A stretch of 64,000 nucleotides of DNA from NCBI GenBank assembly GCA_021521415.1, contig JAIQDT010000834.1, positions 1-64,000 of the forward strand, in the 5' to 3' direction. The position numbers were made by a program, and so were the translations under genes. The notes below the pieces were generated by a model that was given only the letters and a program-made list of their open reading frames with translations, did not search any database and was not told the origin of the DNA. Source of the stretch: Bidens hawaiensis (taxonomy: Eukaryota; Streptophyta; Magnoliopsida; Asterales; Asteraceae). Shown one piece after another: positions 20,795-32,158 of this stretch. The stretch's first letter is position 1, and every line of letters starts with the position of its first letter.

Positions 20795-23700
20795 TCAAAT
20801 CCAATCACTAGAATATCGAAGTCCTAAGGCGCAAGTATGACCCTCATGCTTCGGCCTTTCAAGGAGTTTCGTGAGTGGGTCCGCAATTTTTTGATCAGTG
20901 TGAACTTTGCGAATACATATCTTTCCCTTTTCAACTTCATCCCTTATGTAGTTGAATCTCCGCTCAATGTGCCTAGTCTTTTGATGATCGCGGGGTTCCT
21001 TGATTTGAGCAATCGCACCCTCGTTGTCACAAAAGATTTCTAGAGGGTCCTGAATGGTACGGACTACCCATAGATCGGTAATGAACTTTCTAATCCATGC
21101 AGCTTCTTGAGCTGCCAATGAGGCGGCGATGTATTCTGATTCAGTGGTGGATAAGGCTACCACATCTTGTTTTGCACTCTTCCATGAGACAGCACCACCA
21201 TTGAGAACGAAAACATATCCCGATTGTGATCGAGAATCATCTCGATCAGTTTGGAAACTCGCATCAGTGTAACCCTTTACAACGAGTTCCTCCTCACCAG
21301 AGCCATATATTAGAAACATATCCTTAGTCCTTCTAAGGTATTTCAATATGCTCTTAACAGCCATCCAATGGCTAGTTCCCGGATTTTGTGGGTATCGACT
21401 TGTCGTGCTCAAGGCGCATGACACATCCGGTCTAGTGCAAATCATGGCATACATGATGGATCCTATGGCAGATGCATATGGGATACCACTCATTTTGTCT
21501 TGCTCATCCTTTGAGCTTGGACATTGAGAAGCACTCAACATCGTTCCTCTTTGAATAGGTACCAAACCTTTCTTAGAGTTTTCCATCTTGAACCTTTTCA
21601 AGATCTTGTCTATGTATGCACTTTGATTCAAACCTATCAACCGCCTTGATCTATCCCTATAGATCCTTATTCCCAGAATATAGGCGGCTTCACCAAGATC
21701 CTTAATGGAAAAACAGCTTCCAAGCCAGGCTTTTACACCTTCCAAGGTTGGAATGTCATTTCCAAACAGTAATATGTCATCGACATATAATACCAGAAAG
21801 GTTATGATGCTCCCACTAGCTTTCTTATACACACAAGCTTCATCAGCGTTTTTGATGAATCCAAATATCTTAACTTCATCATCAAAACGGTGATTCCAAC
21901 TTCTAGATGCTTGTTTCAATCCATAGATTGATTTCTTCAACTTGCATACTTTGTTAGGATGTTGTGGATCGTCAAAACCTTCAGGCTGAACCATATAAAC
22001 ATCTTCATTAAGATTCCCATTTAGAAAAGCAGTTTTGACATCCATTTGCCATATCTCATAGTCATAATATGCGGCTATGGCAAACAATATCCTAATAGAC
22101 TTTAGCATTGCCACGGGCGAGAAAGTTTCATCATAATCAACCCCTTGAGTTTGAGTGAAACCCTTTGCTACAAGTCTAGCTTTATAAGTATCCAAGTTTC
22201 CATGCATATCAGTTTTCTTCTTGAAAACCCACTTACTTCCGACGAGTTTGGAATTTAGAGGTGGAGCAACCAAGTCCCATACTTGATTGTCATGCATGGA
22301 TTGCATCTCAACATTCATGGCTTCTAGCCATTTGTCACAATCAAATTGCGACATTGCATCTCGGTATGTGGTGGGTTCATCCGAATCTACCACGTAGCAT
22401 CCATCCATGAAAAATCCATATCTCTCAGGTGGGGTGCTAACTCTACCAGATTTGCGAATGTTTTGTGTGTTTTGATCAACCATTTGATCATCCTCAACAA
22501 CCTCTTGTTGATTGCTAGTGTTAACCAAACGTGTATCGGCTTGTAGTTCTCGATCCTCTTCGAGTTCTACAGTTCTATCAGTTCCTTCCATAAGGAACCT
22601 TCTTTCCAAGAACTTAGCCTTTCGAGCTATAAACACTTTATGCTCGCTTGGATTGTAGAAATAATATCCCATCGAATCCGTGGGATATCCTACAAATATA
22701 CACTTAGTGGATCGACATTCAAGCTTGTCAGGGGTGTAGATCTTAACATAAGCCTCACAACCCCATACCTTTAAATATGAAAATTTTGGAGCCTTTCCAT
22801 GCCATATTTCAAAAGGTTTCCTATCCACTTTCTTGGTTGGTGCCATATTTAAAATACGGGCAGCGGAGATCACAGCGAAACCCCAAAATGATAGAGGTAA
22901 TGAGCTTCTAGCCATCATGGATCGAACTATGTCCAATAAAGTTCGATTCCTCCTCTCGGACACACCATTATGTTGTGGTGTTCCAGGTGGAGTAAGTTGT
23001 GAGACAATCCCACAACTCCTAAGATGTTCTAGAAACGTATCATTGAGGTATTCACCTCCTCTATCAGAACGTAGTACTTTGATTGTTTTGTTGAGTTGAT
23101 TTTGTACTTCATTTTGGAAGACTTTGAACATTTCAAAGGCCTCATTTTTGTGTCTTAACAAGAACACATACCCATAGCGACTATAATCATCGGTAAAGGT
23201 AATGAAATATCTTTCACCATTTCTTGTCATTGTCCTAAAAGGTCCACATACATCCGAATGTATGATACCTAATAAGTTTTTCGCCCTCTCATTTGTTCCA
23301 TTAAAGGGCTCTTTGGTCATCTTTCCCAATAAACAAGATTCACATTCATCAAATGAATCAACATTTGATTTCAAAAGACCATTCTTTCGAAGTGTATGAA
23401 TACGATTCTTGTTTATGTGACCAAGACGACAATGCCAAAGAAAAGTATTACTCAAATCCATTTTGAGTCTTTTGGTGTTAGCTTGGTACAACGAGTTATC
23501 AATGTATGAGTCATCATGAATTAATTCATAAATGCCATTAAACGGCATCGCTTTAAAATAAAAGACATTATCCATGAAAACATAAATACCATTATCAACA
23601 AACTTAAAGTCATAACCAGATTGTCTTAATACAGAAACAGAGATAATATTCCTAGTCAAACTAGGGGAATATAAAATGTTTTTCAAAATAATTTCCAAAC

Positions 23701-23887
23701 CATTTGGAAGTTTTAAAACATAATCTCCTCGGGCTTGGACGTCAACCTTTGCTCCATTGCCCATGAAAAGACTTATATCTTCTTTCTTCACTTCATTTCT
23801 TCTTTTGAACCCCTGCAATGAATTGCATATGAGTTCCACATCCGGTATCCAATACCCATGTGTTAGAAGAAATAATATTAAGATCAA
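20795..23887 (-). CDS. pol: E3 Pol: integrase, reverse transcriptase and RNase H
   Basis: About 1030 residues that continue the Gag-protease frame after a shift. In order: the pre-integrase zinc region (WHCRLGH...CESC), the integrase DDE core (SDVCGPF, RSDRGGEY, then the NGVSERRNRT glutamate), a copia reverse transcriptase (WVFKKK, MDVKTAFLNG, YVDDILLFG), and RNase H (GYTDASF, STTESEY, CDNEGA). No internal stop was seen. The start of this frame has no obvious ATG of its own: the first residues are the shifted reading of the protease coding DNA. Pol would need either a frame change in translation or an undamaged parent copy. Confidence 0.92.
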   Translation of the reverse strand: MILILFLLTHGYWIPDVELICNSLQGFKRRNEVKKEDISLFMGNGAKVDVQARGDYVLKLPNGLEIILKNILYSPSLTRNIISVSVLRQSGYDFKFVDNGIYVFMDNVFYFKAMPFNGIYELIHDDSYIDNSLYQANTKRLKMDLSNTFLWHCRLGHINKNRIHTLRKNGLLKSNVDSFDECESCLLGKMTKEPFNGTNERAKNLLGIIHSDVCGPFRTMTRNGERYFITFTDDYSRYGYVFLLRHKNEAFEMFKVFQNEVQNQLNKTIKVLRSDRGGEYLNDTFLEHLRSCGIVSQLTPPGTPQHNGVSERRNRTLLDIVRSMMARSSLPLSFWGFAVISAARILNMAPTKKVDRKPFEIWHGKAPKFSYLKVWGCEAYVKIYTPDKLECRSTKCIFVGYPTDSMGYYFYNPSEHKVFIARKAKFLERRFLMEGTDRTVELEEDRELQADTRLVNTSNQQEVVEDDQMVDQNTQNIRKSGRVSTPPERYGFFMDGCYVVDSDEPTTYRDAMSQFDCDKWLEAMNVEMQSMHDNQVWDLVAPPLNSKLVGSKWVFKKKTDMHGNLDTYKARLVAKGFTQTQGVDYDETFSPVAMLKSIRILFAIAAYYDYEIWQMDVKTAFLNGNLNEDVYMVQPEGFDDPQHPNKVCKLKKSIYGLKQASRSWNHRFDDEVKIFGFIKNADEACVYKKASGSIITFLVLYVDDILLFGNDIPTLEGVKAWLGSCFSIKDLGEAAYILGIRIYRDRSRRLIGLNQSAYIDKILKRFKMENSKKGLVPIQRGTMLSASQCPSSKDEQDKMSGIPYASAIGSIMYAMICTRPDVSCALSTTSRYPQNPGTSHWMAVKSILKYLRRTKDMFLIYGSGEEELVVKGYTDASFQTDRDDSRSQSGYVFVLNGGAVSWKSAKQDVVALSTTESEYIAASLAAQEAAWIRKFITDLWVVRTIQDPLEIFCDNEGAIAQIKEPRDHQKTRHIERRFNYIRDEVEKGKICIRKVHTDQKIADPLTKLLERPKHEGHTCALGLRYSSDWI

Positions 23888-24800
23888 TGTGAATCATGAA
23901 AGTTGTACCTGAGGTTTGCCCCGCATCCCTCTTAGCTTTCAACTCCTTGAGATAGGTCGGACAGTTTCTCATCCAATGACCTATCTCACCACAACCAAAG
24001 CATGGATCCTCAGCGCTAACCTTTAGCTTCTTTGGTTTTGGTTCCGCCTTTGCCTTTCCCTTAAACCCCTTCTTGACTTGCCCCTTGCCAACGACAACCC
24101 TTGCCTTTGGTTCCGGGTGATGCCTTTTCTTTGAGCCACCCTCATTGATCGCAAGAACGGGTAAAACCTTTTTACCCATGCCGGCTTCGGCTGTCTTAAG
24201 CATTGCGTGAAGCTCACCAATGCTTTTGTCCCATCCGTTCATGTTGTAGTTCATGACGAATGTCTCAAACCTTTTAGTTAAGCCATTTAGGATCAAATCC
24301 GTGGCTAACTCTTTTGAGACGGGACAGTTAAGCCGTTCAAGCCGATCAATGTGGCTCTTCATCTTAAGTACATAAGATGAAACAGATTGGGTTTCTTCCA
24401 TATGACATGCATGAAGCGCTCGAACCGTTTCGAATCGCTCAACCCGAGCTTGAGTAAGGAACATTTCCTTAAGCTGGGTAATCATGTCATACGCCCCATG
24501 ATTCTCGAAATCCTTTTGGATCTCGGGAATCATTGTTCCCAACATGAGGCAAGAAACTTGCACCGAATCCTCGTTGTATTTCAGCCAATCCGCATAGGCA
24601 TCCAAGTTGTTGACATCGGGTTCATCGGGAATAGGATCGTCTAAAATATAAGACTTCTTTTCTTGCTTGAGAACAATTCTCAAGTTTCGATACCAATCCA
24701 TGAAGTTGTTAAAGTTTAGACAATCCTTATCCAGAATGGATCTTAGTGATAGATTATGCACGTGTGGGATAATTGCGTTCGGTGCGTTGTTAGCGGCCAT
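23793..24800 (-). CDS. gag: E3 Gag plus start of the protease
   Basis: A 335-residue frame from ATG at 24800. It has the UBN2-like copia Gag region (YILDDPIP, WLKYNEDSVQVSCLML, VRALHACHMEETQSV), a lysine-rich stretch, one CCHC knuckle (CFGCGEIGHWMRNC) and the protease active site WVLDTGCGTHM near residue 317. It then ends about nine residues later. The pol frame overlaps its last 95 bp, so the shift lies within or just after the protease motif. Confidence 0.92.
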   Translation of the reverse strand: MAANNAPNAIIPHVHNLSLRSILDKDCLNFNNFMDWYRNLRIVLKQEKKSYILDDPIPDEPDVNNLDAYADWLKYNEDSVQVSCLMLGTMIPEIQKDFENHGAYDMITQLKEMFLTQARVERFETVRALHACHMEETQSVSSYVLKMKSHIDRLERLNCPVSKELATDLILNGLTKRFETFVMNYNMNGWDKSIGELHAMLKTAEAGMGKKVLPVLAINEGGSKKRHHPEPKARVVVGKGQVKKGFKGKAKAEPKPKKLKVSAEDPCFGCGEIGHWMRNCPTYLKELKAKRDAGQTSGTTFMIHIDLNIISSNTWVLDTGCGTHMQFIAGVQKKK

Positions 24801-26257
24801 CTAAAAGAATTTTAACAAAGTTCAAATTAGTATTTTCGATATTAATAAAATTTTAATCTTTAATACCCTTTAATGTCTCCAAGACAATTATTGATTAAAA
24901 TCTAGAACCCAACGTTTCATTCAAATAGTAGTTAGGTGACCTTTATCCTACTATTCGAATTAACAAGGTAGTCAATGTTTGATAATTGCAACCCTTTGCA
25001 ACTTCTAGTTTTATGGGATCGGTTAAACATCATATGTTTAGTTGGTATGTTAAATCCCATCAACACCTTTGAACGCCATGTTAAGGTGATCCTATAGTCA
25101 TGGTTTCAAATCAAGTCGTCCTACTTATACACACGTGTGAGTTTACTCATACAAGTGGTTAGGTGATCCTAATGCCAAAAGTACTTGTAAAATCACCTTA
25201 AGATCACAAGTTTTCTTAAAAGTGCTTAGGTGATCCTAACCCACTATCAAGTCTACAAGTGACTAAGTGTCATATAAAAGGATGGTGTTTAACTTGTTTT
25301 TAAAAGGGATTTTAGTTTTCTAAATTCTAGATTGGAAAACTATTTATTATACCTTTCATTTGCATGCATTCAAATGTATGGTACTTAGTTGAAAAACCCA
25401 TTTTCAAAATTCCTTTTAATAAAACCCATTTTATTATGAAATCATTAGCTATTAATAAAACCAATTTTTATTACCTAACGATTTCTAAGGAACCAATTTT
25501 ATGCTAGTTGATTTTAAGTTGTTAAGCAAACCATATTGCAAATAATAAGTAAATCAACCATGCAAGCATAAAATATACACAACCACAAGTTCATAACCAT
25601 AGCCTCCTAATGTTGACCACACTTGTTGACCGAAGACAAGTGTGTCAAAAAGTCTCTCCTAAGGGACCCAAAAGAACATGCACTTGTGTCGGTGAACTCC
25701 CACTTGATTCCGCATCCATATGCTCCAAGTGTTTACTCCCGGTGTTGTGGTCTTCATCATTTTATTTGGGCTTCCATCCATGCATCTTCTTTTACAAAAT
25801 ATATCCTAATACATTTTTCTAGTAAAAGAAATACATCTACTCTACTTATTATTACAAGCCATATGAATGAATAAATAGATTACAAACCCAAATAAATATT
25901 ACAACCAAATCGAATGAACAAACAACCAACACAGTCATTCAACCAAACACAAGGCCATGGCTAGGTTATGAACATCTATTACACATCCAAATATGCAATA
26001 ATACAAGACCAAAATGGTTCCCCTTTTTGCCTCAAAACTTTCGGCCAAGCTTAAGCAAACCGAAAGTTTCGGGTTTTGTCCAAACAAACTAAACAATCAT
26101 CCAAATAACTTGGTTTTTCAAGATTACCACATACATGTAAAGTATGACCTTGAAAAACCATGGGGTAACCAAAACCCCTAAAATTTTCGGCCAAATGGTG
26201 AAACCCACCATAAAACCGAAAAGTTTTGGGTCTAATGAAGCATGCATTCGTATAAGC
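24801..26257 (-). other. E3 5' leader
   Basis: About 1.46 kb between the primer site and gag. It contains several near-copies of GTTAGGTGATCCTAA-like phrases at 24930-25270 and no supported gene. A long AT-rich leader is common in plant copia elements. Confidence 0.65.
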
Positions 26258-26271
26258 GGCTCTTGATGCCA
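26258..26271 (-). other. E3 primer-binding site
   Basis: Minus strand TGGCATCAAGAGCC, one base inside the 5' LTR. It is a variant of the initiator-methionine tRNA complement TGGTATCAGAGCC. Confidence 0.8.
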
Positions 26272-26272
26272 T

Positions 26273-27219
26273 TGTTGGGTTTTAACAAGATTATCAAAGT
26301 GATAAAATCCTTATTTTACCAAAAACGCAGCGGATATAAGTTTTAAATCTTGTTAGTTTTAGTGTATAGAACCAATTCAATACATGCAAAACCCAAACCC
26401 GGATCCAAATACGAATTACACACTATCAAACACATCCATGTCACTATAAGTTCATGCATGTTAAACTACCTTTCAAGTAACCAAAGAAGTGTGAAAAGGA
26501 TGATGATTGAAAGGGAAGAACTTGAATATGGAAGCTCCTCAAGCTAGTATACCCCAAGCTCAAACAAGACACCACTTCTAGCTAGGATTTGAACACTTGA
26601 TAACCCTTTCTTCCTTGCCTTTCTTCCTTGGCCGAAAATTCAAGAGGAAAAGAGAAGAGAGAAACCTTTGTTACTTGTGTATAATTAATTATGTGTTTAT
26701 GAAAGAAGGAAAGAGAAAGACTTGGTTTTATTCAAAAGCATCTTTCTCTCCACCAATGATATCCATTGCATGTCTCCACTACCTCAACTTTAATAATAAA
26801 ATAATATCAAGTGTAAGAGATTCCTTTACATTATTAATATTATTAATTTTGTTTTATAACATAAATATATATCCATATATATATTTATAAGATATAACAA
26901 AACTTATTACATGTTGGGTGACATGCTTAGTAACCGTTATTCACATATTGTTATTTAACCAACTTAATTAACAACATGTAATGTTCTCTCATAAAACATA
27001 AATCATTCATATGATTTGTTTATTACACAAGTACATTTTTATTTAGAAACCCTTTTCCAAATAACTCAAGTGTCAATATTCATTTACTTATGATCATATC
27101 ATACATAAACAAATATTCTCGGTGTTTGTCTAGCTTGTTATTGGATATGACCCGACTTGGATCAATACGTACTAGCCACATCAACTCTAATATGTGTCTT
27201 GGGCAGATCAATTCCAACA
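26273..27219 (-). repeat. E3 5' LTR
   Basis: A 947-bp direct copy of 19074-20017 with intact TGTTGG...CCAACA ends. It is followed by the duplicated target TATGC. Confidence 0.93.
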
Positions 27220-27224
27220 TATGC

Positions 27225-29409
27225 GACGTATAGACTTGTTTGTTTTGAAAAAGCAAAGCATCACTTTATTTGTTTGTTTGTTTGTTAGCCGTTAACTTTA
27301 TTAAAGGCCAACCATTACGTTTTTTAGGATTGATATGCTAAAAATAGTTATAAAATTATTAAATAGTTAACTTAATCTAGACACTAAGTAATACTTGGCT
27401 CTCTAAAACTCGACTAAATTACAAATAGGCAAGTGAACATATCGACTCTAGTAAGCTAATTAAGTCTGTATATCGAACCTACGAGACTCTTTAAATTACG
27501 TAAATAAACTAATTAGGTTCAATAAACTGGCACGACTATTTATTTTTCTATTTGTTTCAGGGGGATTTTTAAATTACTAATATTAAACTGATATATTAAC
27601 CTAATTTAGAATAGACAAGTAAATAAAAGGAAAGACAATTTAATTCGACTGACTCAGATGACGATTGAAAACCACCTACGCTAGAGTCCCTAAATTGCAG
27701 TTATCGAATTATTTGGAAAATACTTGTTATGTAATTGGGATCATAAAATAGTCACTTTAAAGAAAACCCAAACAGAACCCCTGACCCTTCTCAAGAAGAC
27801 ACCTATGGGTTTCTAATGAGTTTTAAGACACGCCAGTTTTATATATTAGACTCCCTTACGGTTATCTAATTAGTTATGAATGAATACCTTTATAATGAAA
27901 TCATACCTTACAACGCGGAAATCAAAGGTAATTTAATTGATATAATGCTAAATATATATGTTTCCCTTGTATATTTTATTTAGTTTTTAGTTAATTTTTG
28001 TTCGTTTTTAGTCAAGATTTGTATACTACTAACATTATTGTGTTTTGTAGGTTCCGGGGTTTGATCGTGATCGAAAAGGGCGAAAAAAAAGAGTCAAAAT
28101 AACCAAAACGAGAAGCTGGAACGCGTCAGGAATGAACCGGAAGGAGAACCGGTCAGACCAGGCTGGTCAAACCGCCCCCTACTCTCGTGCACCGTGCGGC
28201 GCCTAGATAGAATATTCCATACAGTTTTCGTTTTTTGTTCAGTTTTGGGCCCTATTTCAATATATAAACATCCTTAACCTTAACCTGAACAATACCCTTC
28301 AGCCACCAGATGAATTTGGAGTTTACGAGAGCTATTATTCAAGTTTCTTGGCGGTTTTGAAGGCAAGAAAGCATCCGGTGAAGAGATATACATTCAATAG
28401 TGAAGATATACGTTCAATAGTGAAGATTGCTTTAGAGTCTCGGGAAGATTAAGTTCGATGCGCGCTTGATATGGAGTTTAAAATAATAATAATACCAATA
28501 CTAATAATAATACTAATAATAATAACAACAATAAGTTAGAAAGAAAGAAAATATTTGAAATGATTGGTGTTTGTGTGCGTCGTGCAACAAAGAAGAAAAG
28601 AAAGAACGAACAAAATAATGACTATAAATAATTAATATGGGCTGCCAATATATCCAATATTATCCAATACACATGGACATCTAAAAGGGGGGGTTTAAAA
28701 AAACCCACAAAAAGAAAAAGCCGCCTTCTAGTTCTGGAGGGTTATGAAGGCGCAACCGCACAGGAGGAAGAGAAAGTTCTAAGAGAGAAATCAGCCACTT
28801 GGTTGTTTGGCATGCAAATCAAGAAGCTATCATCATAATGACGCAAGGCTAATCTTGTTGTAACTTTCTCCGGGTGAATGATTCGTTTGGGTTTAACACT
28901 TTTCTCAATTTTATTCATGTTTGGATTGGTTCTTGACATTGACAACGTTGTATGAACACATTGATGTTTGGGTTTACTTAAACTATTTGCATGTGTTAGT
29001 AATCCTTGTTTTACAACTTGTTCGGTTGATGACAAAACCTAGTAACTTGTTGGGTGACATAGATTAGGTCGATTCACACTAATTAGTAGAGTAATTGAAT
29101 TATAAAATATCTGATGACAAATATCTATTGTTGATTACCACCTAAATTAGCCGACTTTCCAACACCATGTCTATGTGGTTTCCATTTAATGAAACGATTT
29201 TTGTGTGAAACCTAGAACCGGAAACCTGGAGGATGTTGCATTTTTTTTAAATCGTTTTTAAAATTAATCTTCTAAGTTTGCTTGACATCGTTTGTCCACC
29301 TTAGTTAGTTAAATATAGTTTTTAAACTCAAACAAAAAGTGTAATACTGACCACATACTCCTCGAGGATACGATATACCCTACTTACTCTAACTATTTAG
29401 TTTAATTGG
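27225..29409. other. Spacer between E3 and the copia/E4 nest; possible old LTR
   Basis: No gene is supported. A TTTG microsatellite lies near 27266-27286 and an ATA/ATT-rich tract at 28479-28530. The stretch 27950-28735 has LTR-like phrases: a TATA-like ATATATAAACA near 28260, a GTTTTGTAGGTTCCGGGGT block near 28040, and a strong strand bias. It might be a decayed gypsy LTR on the plus strand, but I find no partner copy or clear ends. Confidence 0.35.
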
Positions 29410-29476
29410 GTTTTTGAATGACTAAAACGACGATCTATCCCATCTGAATGACAAAAGTCATCCACAGCTCTGTTGC
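29410..29476 (-). pseudogene. Remnant of copia integrase left of the E4 insertion
   Basis: The minus strand reads a peptide with DDFCHSDGIDRRFSHSKTQ, which fits the segment just after the second catalytic Asp of a copia integrase. The same domain stops at 36504 on the other side of E4. The join also needs a frame change, and the match is lost left of about 29410. Confidence 0.5.
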
Positions 29477-31379
29477 TGTCACACCCTCACTTAGGGCCTA
29501 GACGTGTGACCAATAGTTGGTACCTGTTTTGAAATTTTATCAGAGTTTTAGCGGAAGTCTTTAGTTTATAATAAAATATTAATTTATGTTTTGAAACATT
29601 AGTTTATTTGTAAAATATAACAAAATATTTAATTTAATATAAAGCTTCTTGAATAATAAATATTCAAGAGTTTGACTTTCAAACCATTGTTTTATTTATA
29701 AAACTTTGTTTAAATATTGTTTGCAATATTTTAATAATTTAAAATATTGAGCCATCTCTACCTTGCGAGCATCTATCTCCATGAGTTGGCTATAATTCTA
29801 TGCTACCTGTGCTAACTTTATTTCCTGTAATATTTTGGGGGGGGGGAATACGCCAGCGATATACTGGTGAATCGTTGACTCTAAAAATATTTTATAAATC
29901 TTTCTTTGACTGACAAGATAGTTTTCATGAAAAAATCTCAGCAGAAACGTCTATTATTTCTGGGATTTGTACCACTGCCATACACACACAATTACGGTTC
30001 TCCGGGAGTTGACACCCATTGGAGAACTTTTACTATGACCTCTAGTCTGCGGCCACGTAGCCTTGACTGATAGACTAGATTGATTATGTTTGGATCCAGA
30101 CACATGTGTACTCGGTTTGAGTTGTTTTTATTTTCTATCTTGTATTTTAATAGGGAACACGTAATCCCAAAAATCTTTATTTGACTGTCTTTGTTTAAGA
30201 TAAACAACCCATTTATCTTGAATGAAAAAAGTTTAACGTATTCACCTGTGACTGTCTGTTCTGAATGATGTGGTGATCTCGTTTGAAAACCTTTGTGAAT
30301 GAATGAATGATTGATTGAATGATTGACCTATAATAAAATAGGTTTATATAAATACCCGTATCGTCTTTTAATCCGGCTACAGACCTTTAGTCTGGTTTTA
30401 ATAGCTTAAACCTTGATTGATCTTTTGTTTGAATGAAATATTTTGATATGAAAGCTTTCACTATATTTGCTAACTATGTGACATGTTTCTTCTTCTAGAA
30501 GAAACGTCAATTATCTCTATCCCTTGTTAATATCTTATATTTCTTAAAAATAAAGAAATAATGTATTAACTATATTCTTTAAAAATTCTATCTTTCTTAA
30601 AGAAACATTATTTTAATTTATTCATTATATTTATAATTCTTTATCAAGGTCTAGGCTATACCCCTGACTAGGGTTTAAGCCTTTATTATTTTATTAATAT
30701 TTTATTCGAACAGAACTCTTACGAGGGTTTAAGCCTTCCGGGTCGTGCACGTACTTCGATGCAGAATGTCGGGTCGTCTCGGGTCGGCACGGTTTACGAG
30801 GTAGTCACAAGTTACGAGGTCGGCACGCAAAACGAGGTGCACCGATTGTCAGGATTGTCGGTACGAACTTCGAGGTGTCGTCGGTATATGGTGCGGATTA
30901 CGAGGTTATAGTTTTCGGGTCAGTGGCACGGAAATTGAGGTAGAGAGAGAAAGTTCCTAGAGAGAGAGTGGGGTGGTGTGATGGAAATGAGCCATGGGAC
31001 GTCCTATTTATAGATGAAATTTGGTCCCATCGCGATACGCGATGGAACCTTCCTTTTAGTTATCGCGTATCGCGATGACACACAAGTTACTCGGAGAGTG
31101 CCACGTGTCGCCACGTGGCGGACACATGTCACCGTCTTAACCACCCTTTGCCACGTGTTGACACGTGGCCTGCCACGTGTCGCGTCGTATGCCACGTGTC
31201 ACCTCGGGGTGACACGTGTTGATGTGTCATCAAGGACCATCGCGTATCGCGATGGCCTCTCTGGCTATGCCCATCACGTATCGCGATGGGTCAATAAATC
31301 AGGATTTTTATTTTTATTTTTAAACCCCTTTTGTTTTACTAACTTGTCATTTTTGGATCGAAATTTCGGGGACTTTACA
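29477..31379 (-). repeat. E4 3' LTR
   Basis: A 1903-bp LTR, TGTCACACCC...TTTACA. Compared with the 5' LTR it has a deletion near 30733 and an intact CA end. It carries a minus-strand TATA box (about 31004-31014) and the G-box array at 31029-31289. Confidence 0.92.
31029..31289 (-). promoter_or_regulatory. G-box cluster flanked by palindromes in the E4 LTR U3
   Basis: Seven CACGTG cores lie within 117 bp, starting at 31102, 31112, 31152, 31162, 31174, 31193 and 31213. Outside them stand four copies of a palindrome of the form ATCGCG-TAT/ATA-CGCGAT (near 31029, 31061, 31239 and 31272; the last has one mismatch). The cluster begins about 90 bp upstream of the minus-strand TATA box at 31004-31014. 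CACGTG is the core bound by bZIP and bHLH factors, including ABA-response and light-signalling factors. Actual responsiveness is inference. Confidence 0.75.
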
Positions 31380-31394
31380 TCCTCCCCACCTTGG
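31380..31394 (-). other. E4 polypurine tract
   Basis: Minus strand CCAAGGTGGGGAGGA, ending exactly at the 3' LTR. Confidence 0.85.
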
Positions 31395-32158
31395 AATGAA
31401 TCTCGTCCTCTAGATTCGTGGTGAGTGATTTCCTGCTTATCGATTTACAATCAAACTCTTTCGAATCTACTGCTTGAGCTTAACTTGAACCGTTTGCATG
31501 GTTTGCATTTTATGATTTGTTGTTAACTCATATCTTTGGGTGACATACTCAGTCAATAGTTGAGAATATCTTAAGTAATTGTAAATTGCTAAGCACAGTG
31601 GCCAGTTGTGTTTAACTATTTACATTACCTTTTGTATTCTAAACATTTACTGATGTTAACAAGATTGCTTCTTGGGTTCAGTCTATCGAATCCTTTTAAC
31701 TTACTCATCTTGATACCTTTCAAGATATTCATACTTGAGTAATAATATTTCTTTACTTTCTTGATCTTGACGGATTCCTTCCATTTATTTCTATCAATTA
31801 CACTCTTGAACTTTAAATGTTCGGATAACTGATTTTCCTTGAGTAGACATGTTCTTATGTCTTAGTTAATTCCTTCGTTTCATTTTTTTTGTTCATCTTT
31901 CTATAGATAAAGGGGTATAATAAAGTCCAAATTTAACTCTCTCTTTTCATTTGCATATAAGCATTCTTGTGTAAAGACACGATCTATATGCTAATATTTT
32001 TCTTTATATACATTAGGGATTTAAATACCCTTATATGATTACAAAATTTCTAGTTTTAAAACGAGATTACAAACACACTGTACAAGAGCTAACTAAACTA
32101 TTAGTTATTTCTAATGCCTATAGATTTTTGTCTTTCGTTGGCATACTCTTGTCTACTT
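31395..32158 (-). other. E4 internal non-coding region after gag
   Basis: About 760 bp that in an autonomous relative would be preceded by pol. I see no pol-derived peptide. Confidence 0.65.

Larger units (their letters stand above)
19074..27219 (-). mobile_element. E3: complete Ty1/copia retrotransposon
   Basis: Direct LTRs at 19074-20017 and 26273-27219 both run TGTTGG...CCAACA. The target duplication TATGC is perfect (19069-19073 and 27220-27224). The primer site and polypurine tract are in the right places. Gag and Pol lie on the minus strand in the order PR-INT-RT-RH, which defines Ty1/copia. The LTRs differ by about a dozen substitutions and a 3-bp indel, so E3 looks older than E2. The frame change at the protease (see pol) is the main defect seen. 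Confidence 0.95.

Noticed and set aside
28742..29035. 97-codon minus-strand ORF
   Set aside because: No domain, no knuckle or catalytic motif, and no link to the flanking elements.
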